A stretch of 44,155 nucleotides of DNA, from the NCBI GenBank assembly GCA_030263535.1, contig SZPB01000009.1, forward strand, positions 1 to 44,155. Reading direction: 5' to 3'. The notes under the pieces were generated by a model that was not told the origin of the DNA, did not search any database, and saw only the letters and a list, made by a program, of their open reading frames with translations. Shown piece by piece: positions 9,207-19,000 of this stretch. Positions within the stretch are counted from its first letter, which is position 1. Each line of letters starts with the position of its first letter. A program made the translations under genes and the position numbers. The stretch comes from Cytophagia bacterium CHB2. Its GTDB lineage: Bacteria; Zhuqueibacterota; Zhuqueibacteria; Zhuqueibacterales; Zhuqueibacteraceae.

Positions 9207-9812
9207 TTAGCTACGTGCACCCATTTTTTTACCGATTGCGCTTTCCAATTCGCCGATCACGGAGTCGATTTTGCTCGCCGCGGCTTGCACTTTGTCGCGG
9301 GCCGTCAGAAAATCACCGCCGGTCAGCGCCGTTTGCGCTTCACTCAAACCGGATTCCACGGCATTGATGTCGCCCTGAATCAATTCCAGAGCAGCTTTGC
9401 CCTCTTTGCCCTTGGGCGCCTTGGCCATCAATTTTTTGGCGTCTTCGATTTTGGTCGTAACTTGGGCAATCAAGGCTTCCGCTTCCGCTTTCACGGTTTC
9501 CTTGTTGGTGGCAGCGGCATCTTTGGCTGAGTTGAATGCGGCAACAGCCGAGTTCAACAAGGCGGCAGCGCGATCATAGTTGCGCATCAGCGCAAACTTG
9601 GAATTCTGTTGTTCCACCTCAGCTTGCGCGGCACTCAAGGAGTCTTTCGCGGCGTTGAATAAATCCGCGGCGTAGCGATTCGCCTCAGCGGTTTGCGCCG
9701 CTTGCATCGCCGCATCTGCGTCTGCCAATAGCTGCGTGGGCGGTTCTTTGCAGCCCATCACAAACAGCAACATCACGATGCCGAGAGAACTCAAAAGAGT
9801 CTTGGCCTTCAT
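9207..9812 (-). CDS. DUF4398-like coiled-coil lipoprotein
   Basis: 201 residues. The N-terminus is a lipoprotein signal (MKAKTLLSSLGIVMLLFVMGC, lipobox VMGC with Cys 21). The mature part is almost wholly Ala/Glu/Lys/Gln-rich helix with heptad character (AADLFNAAKDSLSAAQAEVE), as in DUF4398 lipoproteins, and ends IGKKMGARS with a Lys pair near the C-terminus. A textbook ribosome site (AGGAGG at 9821-9826, 8 bases from ATG) suggests strong expression. It heads the minus-strand run containing two L,D-transpeptidases, one of which carries the same helical pattern. A structural, Braun-lipoprotein-like role joining outer membrane and cell wall is an inference. Confidence 0.85.
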   Translation of the reverse strand: MKAKTLLSSLGIVMLLFVMGCKEPPTQLLADADAAMQAAQTAEANRYAADLFNAAKDSLSAAQAEVEQQNSKFALMRNYDRAAALLNSAVAAFNSAKDAAATNKETVKAEAEALIAQVTTKIEDAKKLMAKAPKGKEGKAALELIQGDINAVESGLSEAQTALTGGDFLTARDKVQAAASKIDSVIGELESAIGKKMGARS

Positions 9813-9820
9813 AAAAATTA

Positions 9821-9826
9821 CCTCCT
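9821..9826 (-). promoter_or_regulatory. Strong Shine-Dalgarno of the lipoprotein gene
   Basis: Read on the minus strand the sequence is AGGAGG followed by TAATTTTT and the ATG at 9812. It is among the best ribosome sites in the window and fixes the start of the lipoprotein. Confidence 0.8.
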
Positions 9827-9863
9827 AAAAGTTAATATGTGTGAAAAGTGCCTCACATTTTGA

Positions 9864-9880
9864 CTTGCACCAAGTGCAAG
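9864..9880. repeat. Short perfect palindrome upstream of the lipoprotein gene
   Basis: CTTGCAC and GTGCAAG flank a CAA loop, 52-68 bases upstream of the lipoprotein start. It may be a regulator-binding site or a 5'-leader hairpin. The whole stretch 9813-10241 (429 bases) contains no convincing gene; apart from this palindrome and the ribosome site I see nothing defined in it. Confidence 0.5.
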
Positions 9881-10241
9881 TATATTTTCTCAAACCGAGG
9901 TACGGCGCCCTAATTTTAGGGTTAAGCCGCACGGCATAGCACACCGGCTTGCCACACAAACAATCGGTAGCCGAATCAATTGTTCGAAAACTGCAACCGG
10001 GGCGTTCGTGCTGCAAGCTGAAAGATATTCTTATCGAGCGAGGTGATGCCAGGGATAACGACTATCCTTTTGAAGAGTTATCGCTTGTAGAGAAGCGACC
10101 AGCAAAACGGGGGAGATTGAAGTGCAATGCGCAAACTCTTCTACGCTTTTTCCTCTTGACTCCGGGCAATTCAGCTTGGCGGCCTTTCAAATTGACCGAG
10201 AATCTAAATAAACAAAGCCTAAAAAGCAAGTGAGATAATTT

Positions 10242-11222
10242 TTACTCAAAATCGCGCTGCAGATATTTTTCCAATTCAATGTGATCTTCCGACCGCTCCT
10301 GAATTTTGCGCACAAGCTTTTCGTTGAACTCGCGCGCCATATGATGACCGGCGATTTTGAGCAATTGATTGAGCGCGATGACTTCCGCAATAACTGTGAT
10401 GTTCTTTCCGGGAAAAATCGGCAATTTGACATACGGCATTTCAACTTCCAAAATGGTAGTTTTTTGTTCATCAATGCCGATGCGCTCATAATCTTCTTTG
10501 CTATCCCACTCTTCCAGATGCACTTCGACCTCGATACGCTTCTGTGCTCGGATCGAGCGAATGCCGAAAATGCTGCGCACGTCGATAATGCCAAGGCCGC
10601 GGATTTCCATGTGATGCTGCAGCAGTTCCGTGCCCTGCCCAATCAGAATGCCGGCGGCTTTGCGGCTGATTTGCACGACGTCATCTGCGACCAGACGATG
10701 GCCGCGTTCAACAAGATCCAGCGCAATTTCGCTTTTGCCGATGCCGCTGCGTCCCGTGAAGAGCACGCCGATGCCATAGACGTCAACGAGCGAGCCATGC
10801 ACTGTAATTTTGGGCGCGAACTTTTCATCAAGATATTCGCCCAGCAAATGCGTCAGCTTGGTGGTCTTGAGCGAGGTGCGAAAAATCGTAATGCCGCGCT
10901 TGTTCGCCAATTCCACCATCTCGTGAGGCGGGCGGTTATCATCGGTAACGATGAGACACGGGATATCGAAATTCAACACGGGCTTGAGAGTCTTCATCCG
11001 TTCGTGCGGCGTCATCTCGTCCAAATAGCGCAACTCCGTATTGCCGAGAATTTGCACGCGATCATAGGTAAAAACTTTGGTGAAACCGGAAAGCGCCAGT
11101 CCGGGGCGGTGCAAATCGGCGTCTTTGACGACACGCCGAAAACTGTACGTACCGTTGACAATCTCGAGCAATAACCGTGTGTGTGTTTCGTTGTAAAGGG
11201 TACCGACGGTGAGATTTTCCAT
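10242..11222 (-). CDS. hprK: HPr kinase/phosphorylase
   Basis: 326 residues, normal length. An N-terminal regulatory domain (1-130) is followed by the catalytic domain with Walker A GRSGIGKS (157-164), VADDVV (178-183) and the HprK signature EIRGLGIIDVRSIFG (206-220). The enzyme phosphorylates Ser46 of HPr and reverses the reaction with phosphate, controlling carbon use in the cytoplasm. No HPr or PTS gene is in the window, as is common outside Firmicutes. Start ATG 11222 has AGGAG eight bases upstream. It follows hpf, with a strong hairpin between the two genes. Confidence 0.96.
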   Translation of the reverse strand: MENLTVGTLYNETHTRLLLEIVNGTYSFRRVVKDADLHRPGLALSGFTKVFTYDRVQILGNTELRYLDEMTPHERMKTLKPVLNFDIPCLIVTDDNRPPHEMVELANKRGITIFRTSLKTTKLTHLLGEYLDEKFAPKITVHGSLVDVYGIGVLFTGRSGIGKSEIALDLVERGHRLVADDVVQISRKAAGILIGQGTELLQHHMEIRGLGIIDVRSIFGIRSIRAQKRIEVEVHLEEWDSKEDYERIGIDEQKTTILEVEMPYVKLPIFPGKNITVIAEVIALNQLLKIAGHHMAREFNEKLVRKIQERSEDHIELEKYLQRDFE

Positions 11223-11308
11223 CGATCTACTCCTGCGCCGAAATCAGGTGATTGAAAAGAGATATGCTCTTCGCGGGTTTCTTCAAGAAAGTCGTTCTCT
11301 ACTCGTGC

Positions 11309-11348
11309 AAAACATGAAAGCTGCTCGAAGATCGAGCAGCTTTCATGT
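11309..11348 (-). terminator. Hairpin between hpf and hprK, probable rho-independent terminator
   Basis: A perfect 17-base inverted repeat (arms 11312-11328 and 11332-11348, three-base loop) begins 12 bases after the hpf stop. On the minus strand it is followed by a short T run (TTTT, the first T in the stem) and GC. The stem is unusually long; it would end hpf transcription partly or wholly before hprK, or protect the hpf mRNA 3' end. The short U-tract makes complete termination uncertain. Confidence 0.7.
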
Positions 11349-11359
11349 CACAATCGGTT

Positions 11360-11698
11360 TTACATCGCCGCGACTCTGCGCGTGTCAAATTCTCGTTCTG
11401 CTTTGCCATTGCCGCGCTTGTGCAGGCGTTCTTTATATTTCTTCACCTGCCGTTCAAGCTTGTCAACCGCAAGGGTAATCGATTTTCGGATATTCTCGCT
11501 CTTCTCCGTGGCCGCCAATCGTTGACCATACACTTTCAGCAATACTTCCGCCACCTGCGTTTGTTTCTCCCACGAAAGAATCACTTCTCCTTCGATGATG
11601 CCATCGTAATACTTCTCCAATCGGGCGACCTCTTGCCGGGCAAATGCTTTCAGAGGTTCAGGCGCGGTAAAATGGCGGGCCGTGATGTGGAGTTTCAT
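11360..11698 (-). CDS. hpf: Ribosome hibernation promoting factor, short form
   Basis: The frame opens at 11809, but the ATG at 11698 is clearly the start: it has AAGGAGG at 11704-11710 and begins with the family's MKLHITARHF. This gives 112 residues, the short HPF/YfiA form without the C-terminal dimerisation domain of long HPF. The beta-alpha-beta-beta-beta-alpha fold is recognisable (EVARLEKYYDGI, VILSWEKQTQVAEVLLKVYG, SITLAVDKLERQVKKYKERL). It binds the 30S subunit in slow growth and inactivates ribosomes. It lies between xerC/D and hprK on the same strand, a pairing common in many bacteria. Confidence 0.93.
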   Translation of the reverse strand: MKLHITARHFTAPEPLKAFARQEVARLEKYYDGIIEGEVILSWEKQTQVAEVLLKVYGQRLAATEKSENIRKSITLAVDKLERQVKKYKERLHKRGNGKAEREFDTRRVAAM

Positions 11699-11703
11699 TG
11701 CTG

Positions 11704-11710
11704 CCTCCTT
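11704..11710 (-). promoter_or_regulatory. Shine-Dalgarno deciding the hpf start
   Basis: The minus-strand sequence AAGGAGG lies 5 bases before the ATG at 11698 and shows that translation starts there and not at the upstream in-frame codons back to 11809. Confidence 0.75.
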
Positions 11711-11865
11711 AAAAATAGGGGTTCGAGGAGAATACAGACCTCCAAGCATGGATTGATTGATCTGTCCTGTCATCCTGTTGAAGGGTGAGTGCAGGCAAAA
11801 ACAGCACATTTCAAGAATTCCGATAAGCCTCCTTGATTATTTTGTGTGTTTCGCTGTGCCACAGG

Positions 11866-12897
11866 TTAAGACGACTTTTCTTTGGAAAGAGTTTTGCCGC
11901 TGCTCCGGCTTGTTGTGGTTTGCTGCTGCGCGGCTGCAGGCGCCCCCGCTGCTCTTCCCGCCTGCGCGCGCGGATGCGCCAATTGATAAACTTTTTTTAA
12001 GCGTTCTGCTGTGACGTGGGTGTACACTTGCGTCGTGCTCAGACTGCTGTGCCCCAACAATTCTTTCACCGCCATCAAATCCGCGCCTTCGTCGAGCAAA
12101 TGCGTCGCAAAGCTGTGCCGCAACACGTGTGGGTGCGCCTTGTCGCTATCGGCAACTTGTGTAAGATAGCGCCGCACGGCTTGATAAACTTGCATTGCGG
12201 ACATGCGCTCACCGTGCTGATTGAGAAAAAGCGCTTTTTCATCCGCTGCTTGTTTTATGGACTCCCGCACCCGCAGCCATTCGAGCAACGCCAGTCTTAC
12301 AGCGCGGCCCATCGGCGCAATTCGTTCTTTCCCGCGTTTGCCCAACACACGTATCTGCAAATTTGAGAAATCAAGCGCTTCGATATTAAGCTCGACCAAT
12401 TCCTGCCGGCGCAAACCCGCGCCATAAAACAACTCCAAAATTGCGCGATCGCGCACGCCTTCTGCTTGTGTGAGATTCGGCAGGCGCAACGCTTTGAGCA
12501 GGGCATCTGCCGGCAGAAATTTCGGCAAGCGCTTTGGCTCCTTTAATGAAACAAGATTCGCCGCCGGATTGTTCGACATCAGGCCTTCGCGCACCAAAAA
12601 AGCAAAAAAAATCCTCACACTTACAAGCTTGCGATTGATCGTTGCCGGCGCCAGTCCGGCTTGTGAAAGCGAACTTAAATATCGCCTGACCACAGCGCGT
12701 GAAATTTTGGCAATATCAGGCTCTTCACCCAGGAACTCTCCGAAATGAGCCAAATCACCTTCACGTGTTTCAAGCGTGCGCGGCGCAGCGCGGCGTTCGG
12801 AACGGAGAAAGAGCAAAAAGTTATCCACCTGCTGCCGGAAATGATCAGCCGGCGGCAGGTTCGAAGTAGTCTTCATTGGGCGCGGATTCAAGCTCAT
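11866..12897 (-). CDS. Tyrosine recombinase of the XerC/XerD type
   Basis: 343 residues. An N-terminal SAM-like DNA-binding domain (about 20-115) precedes the catalytic domain with all expected residues: Arg in GAGLRRQEL (about 163), Lys loop LGKRGKER, HVLRH (His257, Arg260), LGHSS (His283) and the nucleophile Tyr292 in VYTHV. Xer recombinases resolve chromosome dimers at dif before division. A low-complexity tail of about 35 residues (Ala/Gln/Ser/Thr-rich) extends past the usual end. Starts at 12897 or 12876 both lie inside the topA 3' end, so the gene is translationally linked to topA. Being chromosomal and next to topA it is more likely housekeeping than an integrase; XerC versus XerD cannot be told. 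Confidence 0.93.
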   Translation of the reverse strand: MSLNPRPMKTTSNLPPADHFRQQVDNFLLFLRSERRAAPRTLETREGDLAHFGEFLGEEPDIAKISRAVVRRYLSSLSQAGLAPATINRKLVSVRIFFAFLVREGLMSNNPAANLVSLKEPKRLPKFLPADALLKALRLPNLTQAEGVRDRAILELFYGAGLRRQELVELNIEALDFSNLQIRVLGKRGKERIAPMGRAVRLALLEWLRVRESIKQAADEKALFLNQHGERMSAMQVYQAVRRYLTQVADSDKAHPHVLRHSFATHLLDEGADLMAVKELLGHSSLSTTQVYTHVTAERLKKVYQLAHPRAQAGRAAGAPAAAQQQTTTSRSSGKTLSKEKSS

Positions 12898-15100
12898 GTT
12901 TGCACTTGGGGCAGCGAATGTGCAGGCCTTTGGCTTGCGTATAGCGTTCTTCCGTGTAGGAATTGCCGCACTCCGGACATGGCATTTTTAGCGGCTTATT
13001 CCACGTCACAAAATCGCAGTCCGGATAGCGGCTGCACCCATAAAATGTTTTGCCGCGTTTCGAGCGGCGTTCCACAATTTGCCCAATACCACCATCTTTC
13101 GGGCAGGCCATCCCGATCGGGTACGGTTTCGCCGTTTTGCAGTCAGGATAACCGCTGCACGCGATGAAACGGCCGTAACGACCGACTTTGACCACCATCT
13201 CTTTGCCGCAGTTTTCGCAAATCTCGCCGGTCGCGACCTCTTGCACATCAAGCGGGCGCGTGAATTTGCATTCGGGATAACTGCTGCACGCCATAAAGCG
13301 GCCATTGCGGCCCCACCGAATGATCAAAGGATTGTTGCATTTTGGGCAAAGTTCATCCGTCGTCTCTTGCAGTTCATCTTTGATGTCGTCTTTGCGCGCT
13401 TCTGCTTCTGTTACCGCGCGATTGAACGGCTGATAAAACTCCTGCACGACTTCGCTAAAATCTTTTTTCCCGGTTTCAATTTTATCCAGTTCATCTTCCA
13501 TGAATGCAGTGAACTCGACATTGAAAATTTTCGGGAATTGCCGGATGAGGATCTTGTTGACGGTTTTGCCCAACTCGGTCGGCGCGAGCTGGCGGCCTTG
13601 CTTGTCCACGTATTTTCGCGCGGTCAGCGTGCTGATAATCATGGCATACGTGCTCGGGCGGCCGATGCCCAAAGCATCGAGTTCCTTGATCAAGCTGCTT
13701 TCGCTGTATCGCGCCGGCGGCTTGGTAAAATGCTGCTCCGGGTGAAGATCGAGCAGCGCTAGAATCTCGCCGACGGTGAGCGCGGTCGGCACGTTCGAGT
13801 TTTCGCCGTTCTCTTCGTCTTCATCTTTATCGCGGAAATCGTCATAAGCTTGCAAAAAACCGCGAAAGACAATCACCGAGCCTGATACACGCAATAAAAA
13901 CCGGCCTGCTGTGATGTCGATCGAGGTTTGATCATAAACCGCGGCTTCCATCTGGCTGGCTAAGAAACGTTGCCAAATCAATTCATAAAGTTTGAATTGT
14001 TCCTCGGTGAGAAATTTCTTGATCGCCTTGGGTGAATGTTTCATCACGGTCGGGCGTATGGCCTCGTGCGCATCCTGGGCGCCGGCTTTGGCTTTATATT
14101 TGGGCGGGGTTTTGGGCAAATATTCCATGCCGTAATCGCGCGCGATCAACTCGCGCACGGCTTGCACGGCTTCCTCGGCGACGCGAATCGAGTCCGTACG
14201 CATGTACGTAATCAAGCCGACGCTGCCCTCTTCGCCCAGCTCGATGCCTTCGTACAGTTGCTGCGCGATGATCATGATGCGTTTCGCGGAGAAGCCCAGG
14301 CGTTTTGAGGCCTCTTGCTGCATCGTGCTGGTGGTGAACGGCGGGGCCGGCTGCCGGTTCACTTTTTTCTTTTTAATCTCGGCTACTTTGAACTCTTGAT
14401 TGCGCAACTCGCCGGCAATCGTTTGCGCCTCACTCTCGCTGCGCAATTCCGGTTTTTTATCATCGATTTTGACGAGGTTCGCGAGAAACGGCGAGGTTTT
14501 CTTGCCTTTCAACTCGGCGGCAATCGTCCAATATTCTTCGGGCACGAAGGCGTCAATCAAAGCTTCGCGCTCGCAAATGAGGCGCAGCGCAACCGACTGC
14601 ACGCGGCCCGCACTCAACCCGCGAAAAATCGTACGCCACAACAGCGGGCTGACTTGATAGCCGACCAGGCGATCCACGACGCGACGCGCTTTTTGGGCGT
14701 CCACGAGATTATCATCGATCGGCATGGGCGCATGCAGCGCTTCTTTCACGGCCTTTTCGGTGATCTCGTTGAAGCGCACGCGAAAAATATTCTCGTTGCG
14801 CGTTGCGATCTCATCCGCGAGATGGCGCGCAATAGCTTCGCCTTCACGGTCCGGGTCGGTGGCGATAAAAACTTTATCAACATCGGAAGCGACCTTGCGC
14901 AATTCGGTCAAAACCTTGCCCTTGCCGCGAATGGTGATGTATTCCGGCTCGAAACCATCGTCAACCGCCACCGCCAACCGCTGTTTGGGTAAATCCTTGA
15001 TATGGCCAACCGACGATTTGACGGTAAAATCCTTGCCTAAAAATTTTCCAATCGTTTTCGTTTTTGCAACCGATTCTACTATAACTAGTGCTTTTGCCAT
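12845..15100 (-). CDS. topA: DNA topoisomerase I
   Basis: ATG at 15100 (MAKALVIVESVAKTKT) is chosen over one 45 bases upstream because it matches the family start and has AAGGTT before it; this gives 751 residues. Toprim residues are visible (IVES Glu; DPDREGEA), as is the active-site Tyr in ITYMRTDSIR. The C-terminus has four Cys4 zinc-ribbon-like modules (CPKCNNPL, CENCGKEM, CPKDGG...CSRYPDC, CPECGN...CPKC); the third is degenerate in its first half. The enzyme relaxes negative supercoils behind RNA polymerase. Its 3' end overlaps the recombinase start. Confidence 0.96.
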   Translation of the reverse strand: MAKALVIVESVAKTKTIGKFLGKDFTVKSSVGHIKDLPKQRLAVAVDDGFEPEYITIRGKGKVLTELRKVASDVDKVFIATDPDREGEAIARHLADEIATRNENIFRVRFNEITEKAVKEALHAPMPIDDNLVDAQKARRVVDRLVGYQVSPLLWRTIFRGLSAGRVQSVALRLICEREALIDAFVPEEYWTIAAELKGKKTSPFLANLVKIDDKKPELRSESEAQTIAGELRNQEFKVAEIKKKKVNRQPAPPFTTSTMQQEASKRLGFSAKRIMIIAQQLYEGIELGEEGSVGLITYMRTDSIRVAEEAVQAVRELIARDYGMEYLPKTPPKYKAKAGAQDAHEAIRPTVMKHSPKAIKKFLTEEQFKLYELIWQRFLASQMEAAVYDQTSIDITAGRFLLRVSGSVIVFRGFLQAYDDFRDKDEDEENGENSNVPTALTVGEILALLDLHPEQHFTKPPARYSESSLIKELDALGIGRPSTYAMIISTLTARKYVDKQGRQLAPTELGKTVNKILIRQFPKIFNVEFTAFMEDELDKIETGKKDFSEVVQEFYQPFNRAVTEAEARKDDIKDELQETTDELCPKCNNPLIIRWGRNGRFMACSSYPECKFTRPLDVQEVATGEICENCGKEMVVKVGRYGRFIACSGYPDCKTAKPYPIGMACPKDGGIGQIVERRSKRGKTFYGCSRYPDCDFVTWNKPLKMPCPECGNSYTEERYTQAKGLHIRCPKCKHELESAPNEDYFEPAAG

Positions 15101-15338
15101 GTCTAACCTTGCAACGATCTTGTTCGATTTAGGTGAAATAAACATCCAACGATCTCCGGACGCATGCGCATCCAGAAAAGACCCGTACGACTTTGATTAA
15201 AACAAAAGATTACTTGATAGGGTGCGTGAGAATGGCGAGGGCCTGCGTTTCAACAAGAACGCAACGGTAGTTTGCGTTGGCAAAGAGGCGTGCCCGATGG
15301 AAAGGAACGATCGGCGCGCGCCGATCCGGCAATTTGAC

Positions 15339-15806
15339 TCAATGAATAACATGCTTGTCTTCAAACCACACAAAGGCTTTCTCATGCGAGCCCTCAGCGT
15401 TGAACCAGTGATGAGCCACGAGGGTCTTGATGTCCGCCAGCGAAATGCTGGACACGCCCGCCATCATGGCGCGCTCGATCACATGCTCCATCTCAAGATC
15501 ATTGAGCAGGCGCAATTGTTTGAGTTGCAGCAGGTAACCGTAGGCTTCCGAGGAAATAATCGCGCGTTCGGCGTCGTGGAGAATGCGAAAGGAGCCTGGC
15601 CTTGTCGAGCCGGCGCTGTACAACAATTCTTCGGATTCGTTTTCGTAGCGCTCGAACAACCAGGAAAAGGCGAAGCTGATTTCCGTCTGCGAGTAACCGC
15701 GCTGGAGGAGATCGCGGGAGATCAACTCGAGACGCTCGGGATTGGATTTTTTGCCGCGGATTTCGGCCATGATATAGACCAAAATCTCGACGACGCGCTC
15801 ATTCAT
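15339..15806 (-). CDS. DUF494/Smg-family protein
   Basis: ATG 15806 is preferred, with GGAGGA at 15815-15820 and a better match to the family start (MNERVVEILVYIM) than the upstream frame opening at 15845; 155 residues. The pattern fits DUF494 (Smg): a short helical N-terminus, GYLLQLKQLRLLNDLEMEHVIERAMM and a C-terminal DIKTLVAHHWFN. The family is often found next to topA or dprA, as here. Function is unknown. About 190 bases of mixed sequence separate its stop from the next start. Confidence 0.88.
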   Translation of the reverse strand: MNERVVEILVYIMAEIRGKKSNPERLELISRDLLQRGYSQTEISFAFSWLFERYENESEELLYSAGSTRPGSFRILHDAERAIISSEAYGYLLQLKQLRLLNDLEMEHVIERAMMAGVSSISLADIKTLVAHHWFNAEGSHEKAFVWFEDKHVIH

Positions 15807-16065
15807 TAATATATTCCTCCAAAACCCCCTGACTTCTCCGTTCAAGTTGGCGGCAATCTACGAAAAAAATTTCGAAAAGCAAGAGGTTTTACCGATTTTT
15901 AGCGAATATTAAATTATTGCGGCTTCTAGCCGCGGCAGAACCATGCCTCAAAAAATTTCAAAACTGTCATGCTCAGAAATTTTCTTGGCATGTGTCATTC
16001 TCGATTCATCACAAACATAGTTCAACACTTTTCAGAGAACGACGATAAAACGTGAATGACCGTAA
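15807..16065. other. AT-rich intergenic region between secA and the smg-like gene
   Basis: No gene is seen in these 259 bases. Two possible secA 3' structures are present: a small stem GCGGCT/AGCCGC (15919-15933) and an imperfect inverted repeat with CATGCC...GGCATG ends (15942-15959 and 15976-15992). Neither is followed by a U-tract on the minus strand, so they are not called as terminators. The promoter of the smg-topA run probably lies here. Confidence 0.4.
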
Positions 16066-19000
16066 TCAGGCTTCGGCGCCATGACATTTCTTGTACTTTT
16101 TGCCGCTGCCGCACGGACAGGGATCGTTGCGCCCGATTTTTTGATCGAGCACAACCGGCTGCGGCTTGCCGGCAGGCTGCGCTTGCGCCGGCATGGCGCC
16201 GCCGCTTCGTGCAGTGAACCCCATGCCGGCGGACGGTTGATGCACCGTCGTCATCTGTGGAGGTGTACGCCGGCGCATGGGCGGTGGTTCCGCCAACTGC
16301 GCTTTAATGACAAGCTCGAGCACTTGCTCATCGATCTGGCCGAGCATCTCTTTGAACATACGAAAGCCCTCGCCTTTGTATTCGATCAGCGGGTCTTTTT
16401 GGCCGTAGGCGCGCAAGCCAATGCCTTCTTTCATTTGATCCATTTCGTAGAGATGCTCGCGCCACTTTTCATCAATTGCGCGCAACATGGCGTAACGTTC
16501 CAGTTGGCGCATTAATTTCGGAGTAAGCTGCTTTTCTTTGCGTTCATAAACCTCTGTTGCCAGACGCGTCAATTCGTCCTGTAACTCGGAGCGCTCCACT
16601 CCCGGCTTGCTGCGCAATTCGTTGGGAATCACCATCAGGAACGCCTTTTGAAAAGCATTTTGTAAACTCTCCCAATCCCACTCGTCTGGATGATCTCCGG
16701 AGGCATAGAGATTCACCCTCTCGCTGACATAATTCGAAATGATGGCAAGGATTTCATCGCGCAGGTTTTCACCGCGCAGCGCATTGCCGCGGCGATCATA
16801 GACGACTTCGCGTTGCTGATTCATGACATCGTCGTATTCGAGCAAATGCTTGCGAATCGAAAAATTGTGGCCTTCGACCCGCTTCTGGGCACGCTCGATC
16901 GAGCGGGTGACCATGCGATGGGTGATAACTTCGCCATCTTCTACGCCAAGTCGGTCCATCACCGAGGCGATGCGATCCGTGCCGAAGAGCCGCATCAAAT
17001 CATCTTCCAGCGAGAGATAAAAACGCGAGGACCCGGGATCGCCCTGGCGGCCGGCGCGGCCGCGCAATTGCCGGTCAATGCGCCGCGATTCGTGCCGCTC
17101 CGTGCCGATAATGTGCAAACCGCATGGCACATTGTCATAACATTTGTATTCTTGCAGATGCGGACAGGCCTCTTGATTCGGCTTCGCCTGCACTAACGCA
17201 CAATTCGGGTGAACCACAACGCCCCGGCCCAGCTTGATATCCGTGCCGCGACCGGCCATGTTGGTGGCAATCGTCACGGCGCCCGGCTCGCCCGCGCGCG
17301 AAATGATTTCCGCTTCCTGTTGATGGTACTTCGCATTCAGCACTTGATGCGGCACGCCCTTGCGCTTGAGCATGCGCGATAGAGTTTCTGAAACTTCCAC
17401 GCTGATGGTTCCCACCAGCACCGGGCGCTTTTTCGCGTGCAGCTCCGTGATTTCTTCAATCACCGCGTTATACTTCTCGCGCCGTGTTTTATAGATTTGA
17501 TCTTCATGATCGATGCGCCGAATTTTTTCGTTGGTCGGAATCACGACAACGTCCAGCTTATAAATATCGCCGAACTCCATCGCTTCCGTTTCCGCCGTGC
17601 CCGTCATGCCCGCCAGCTTGTGATACATGCGAAAATAGTTTTGCAGCGTGATCGTGGCCAGCGTTTGGGTCTCTTCACCAACGCGCACATTTTCCTTGGC
17701 TTCAATTGCTTGATGCAAACCGTCGGAATAGCGCCGCCCCGGCATCAAACGGCCGGTGAATTCGTCGACGATCAACACCTTGCCCTCGTTCACCACATAC
17801 TCGACATCGCGCTCATAAAGCGAATAAGCGCGTAAAAGCTGCGAAATGCTGTGCACGCGATCGCTTTTGTCGGCATATTCCTGTTGCAGCTTGGCCTTTA
17901 GCTCTTCCTTTTGCGGCACGGTCAATTCGTCGTCCTGATTGATCTCATGAATTTTCTCGCCCAGGTCCGGCAGGGTAAACATTTCCGGCTCGTTGGGAGA
18001 AAGAAATTCACGGCCCTTTTCCGTGAGATCGATGGTGTGATGTTTTTCATCGATGGCAAAATAAAGCTCATCATCAATCTCCGGCATGCGCTTGTCGCGC
18101 AGAAAATCGCTTTCCACGTGACGGATGAGTTTTTTCGTGCCGGCTTCCTGCAACGCTTTCATGAAGCGTTTGTTCTTGGGCGCGCCGCGCTCGGCGCGCA
18201 ACAACTTGATGCCGGCCTCATATTCCTGATCCTTATCCCCGCTCGCGAGCAGCTTTTCCGCTTCATTGACGAGTTGCGTGACGAGTTGATTTTGCGCTTG
18301 CACGATTCGTTCGACGCGCGGTTTCATGGCGGCGTATTGATCGTTGCCGGCGTGCTCCACCTGGCCGGAGATGATGAGCGGCGTGCGCGCTTCGTCGATC
18401 AACACCGAATCGACTTCGTCGACGATGGCAAAGTAATGGCCGCGCTGCACTTGATCTTCCGGCCGGATCGCCATGTTGTCGCGCAAATAATCAAAGCCGA
18501 ATTCGTTGTTGGTGCCGTAGGTGATGTCGGCGCGATAGGCTTCCTGGCGCTGCGGCGGATTCATCTGATTGGTAATGAAAGCCGGGCGCAGGCCGAGAAA
18601 TTTAAAAATTTCTCCCATCCATTCGCAGTCACGTTGCGCGAGATAGTCGTTCACCGTGACAAGGTGGGCGCCTTTGCCGGCCAGCGCATTGAGATAGAGC
18701 GGCATCGTTGCCACCAAGGTCTTGCCTTCGCCCGTTGCCATCTCCGCGATTTTACCCTGGTGCAACACAACCGCGCCGATGAGCTGGACATCGAACGGCA
18801 CCATGTTCCATTCAATTTCCTGCCCAACGACTTTCCAGCGTTTGCCGCACAACCTCCGGCATGCTTCCTTCACCAAGGCGAAGGCTTCGGGCAAAATCTC
18901 GTCCATCATTTCTTTGATGGCCCGGCGCTCTTCTTCCTCGGCTTCTGCCAGGCGGTTGCGAATTTGCTCCATCGACATGTTGTCGAACGTTTCGATCGCT

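Noticed and set aside
11866-12897. Tyrosine recombinase as the integrase of a mobile element
   Set aside because: It overlaps topA, sits in a housekeeping run with hpf and hprK, has XerC/D length, and no attachment-site repeats were seen around it.
15919-15992. Inverted repeats after secA as a terminator
   Set aside because: One stem is only six pairs and the other imperfect, and neither is followed by a U-tract on the minus strand.
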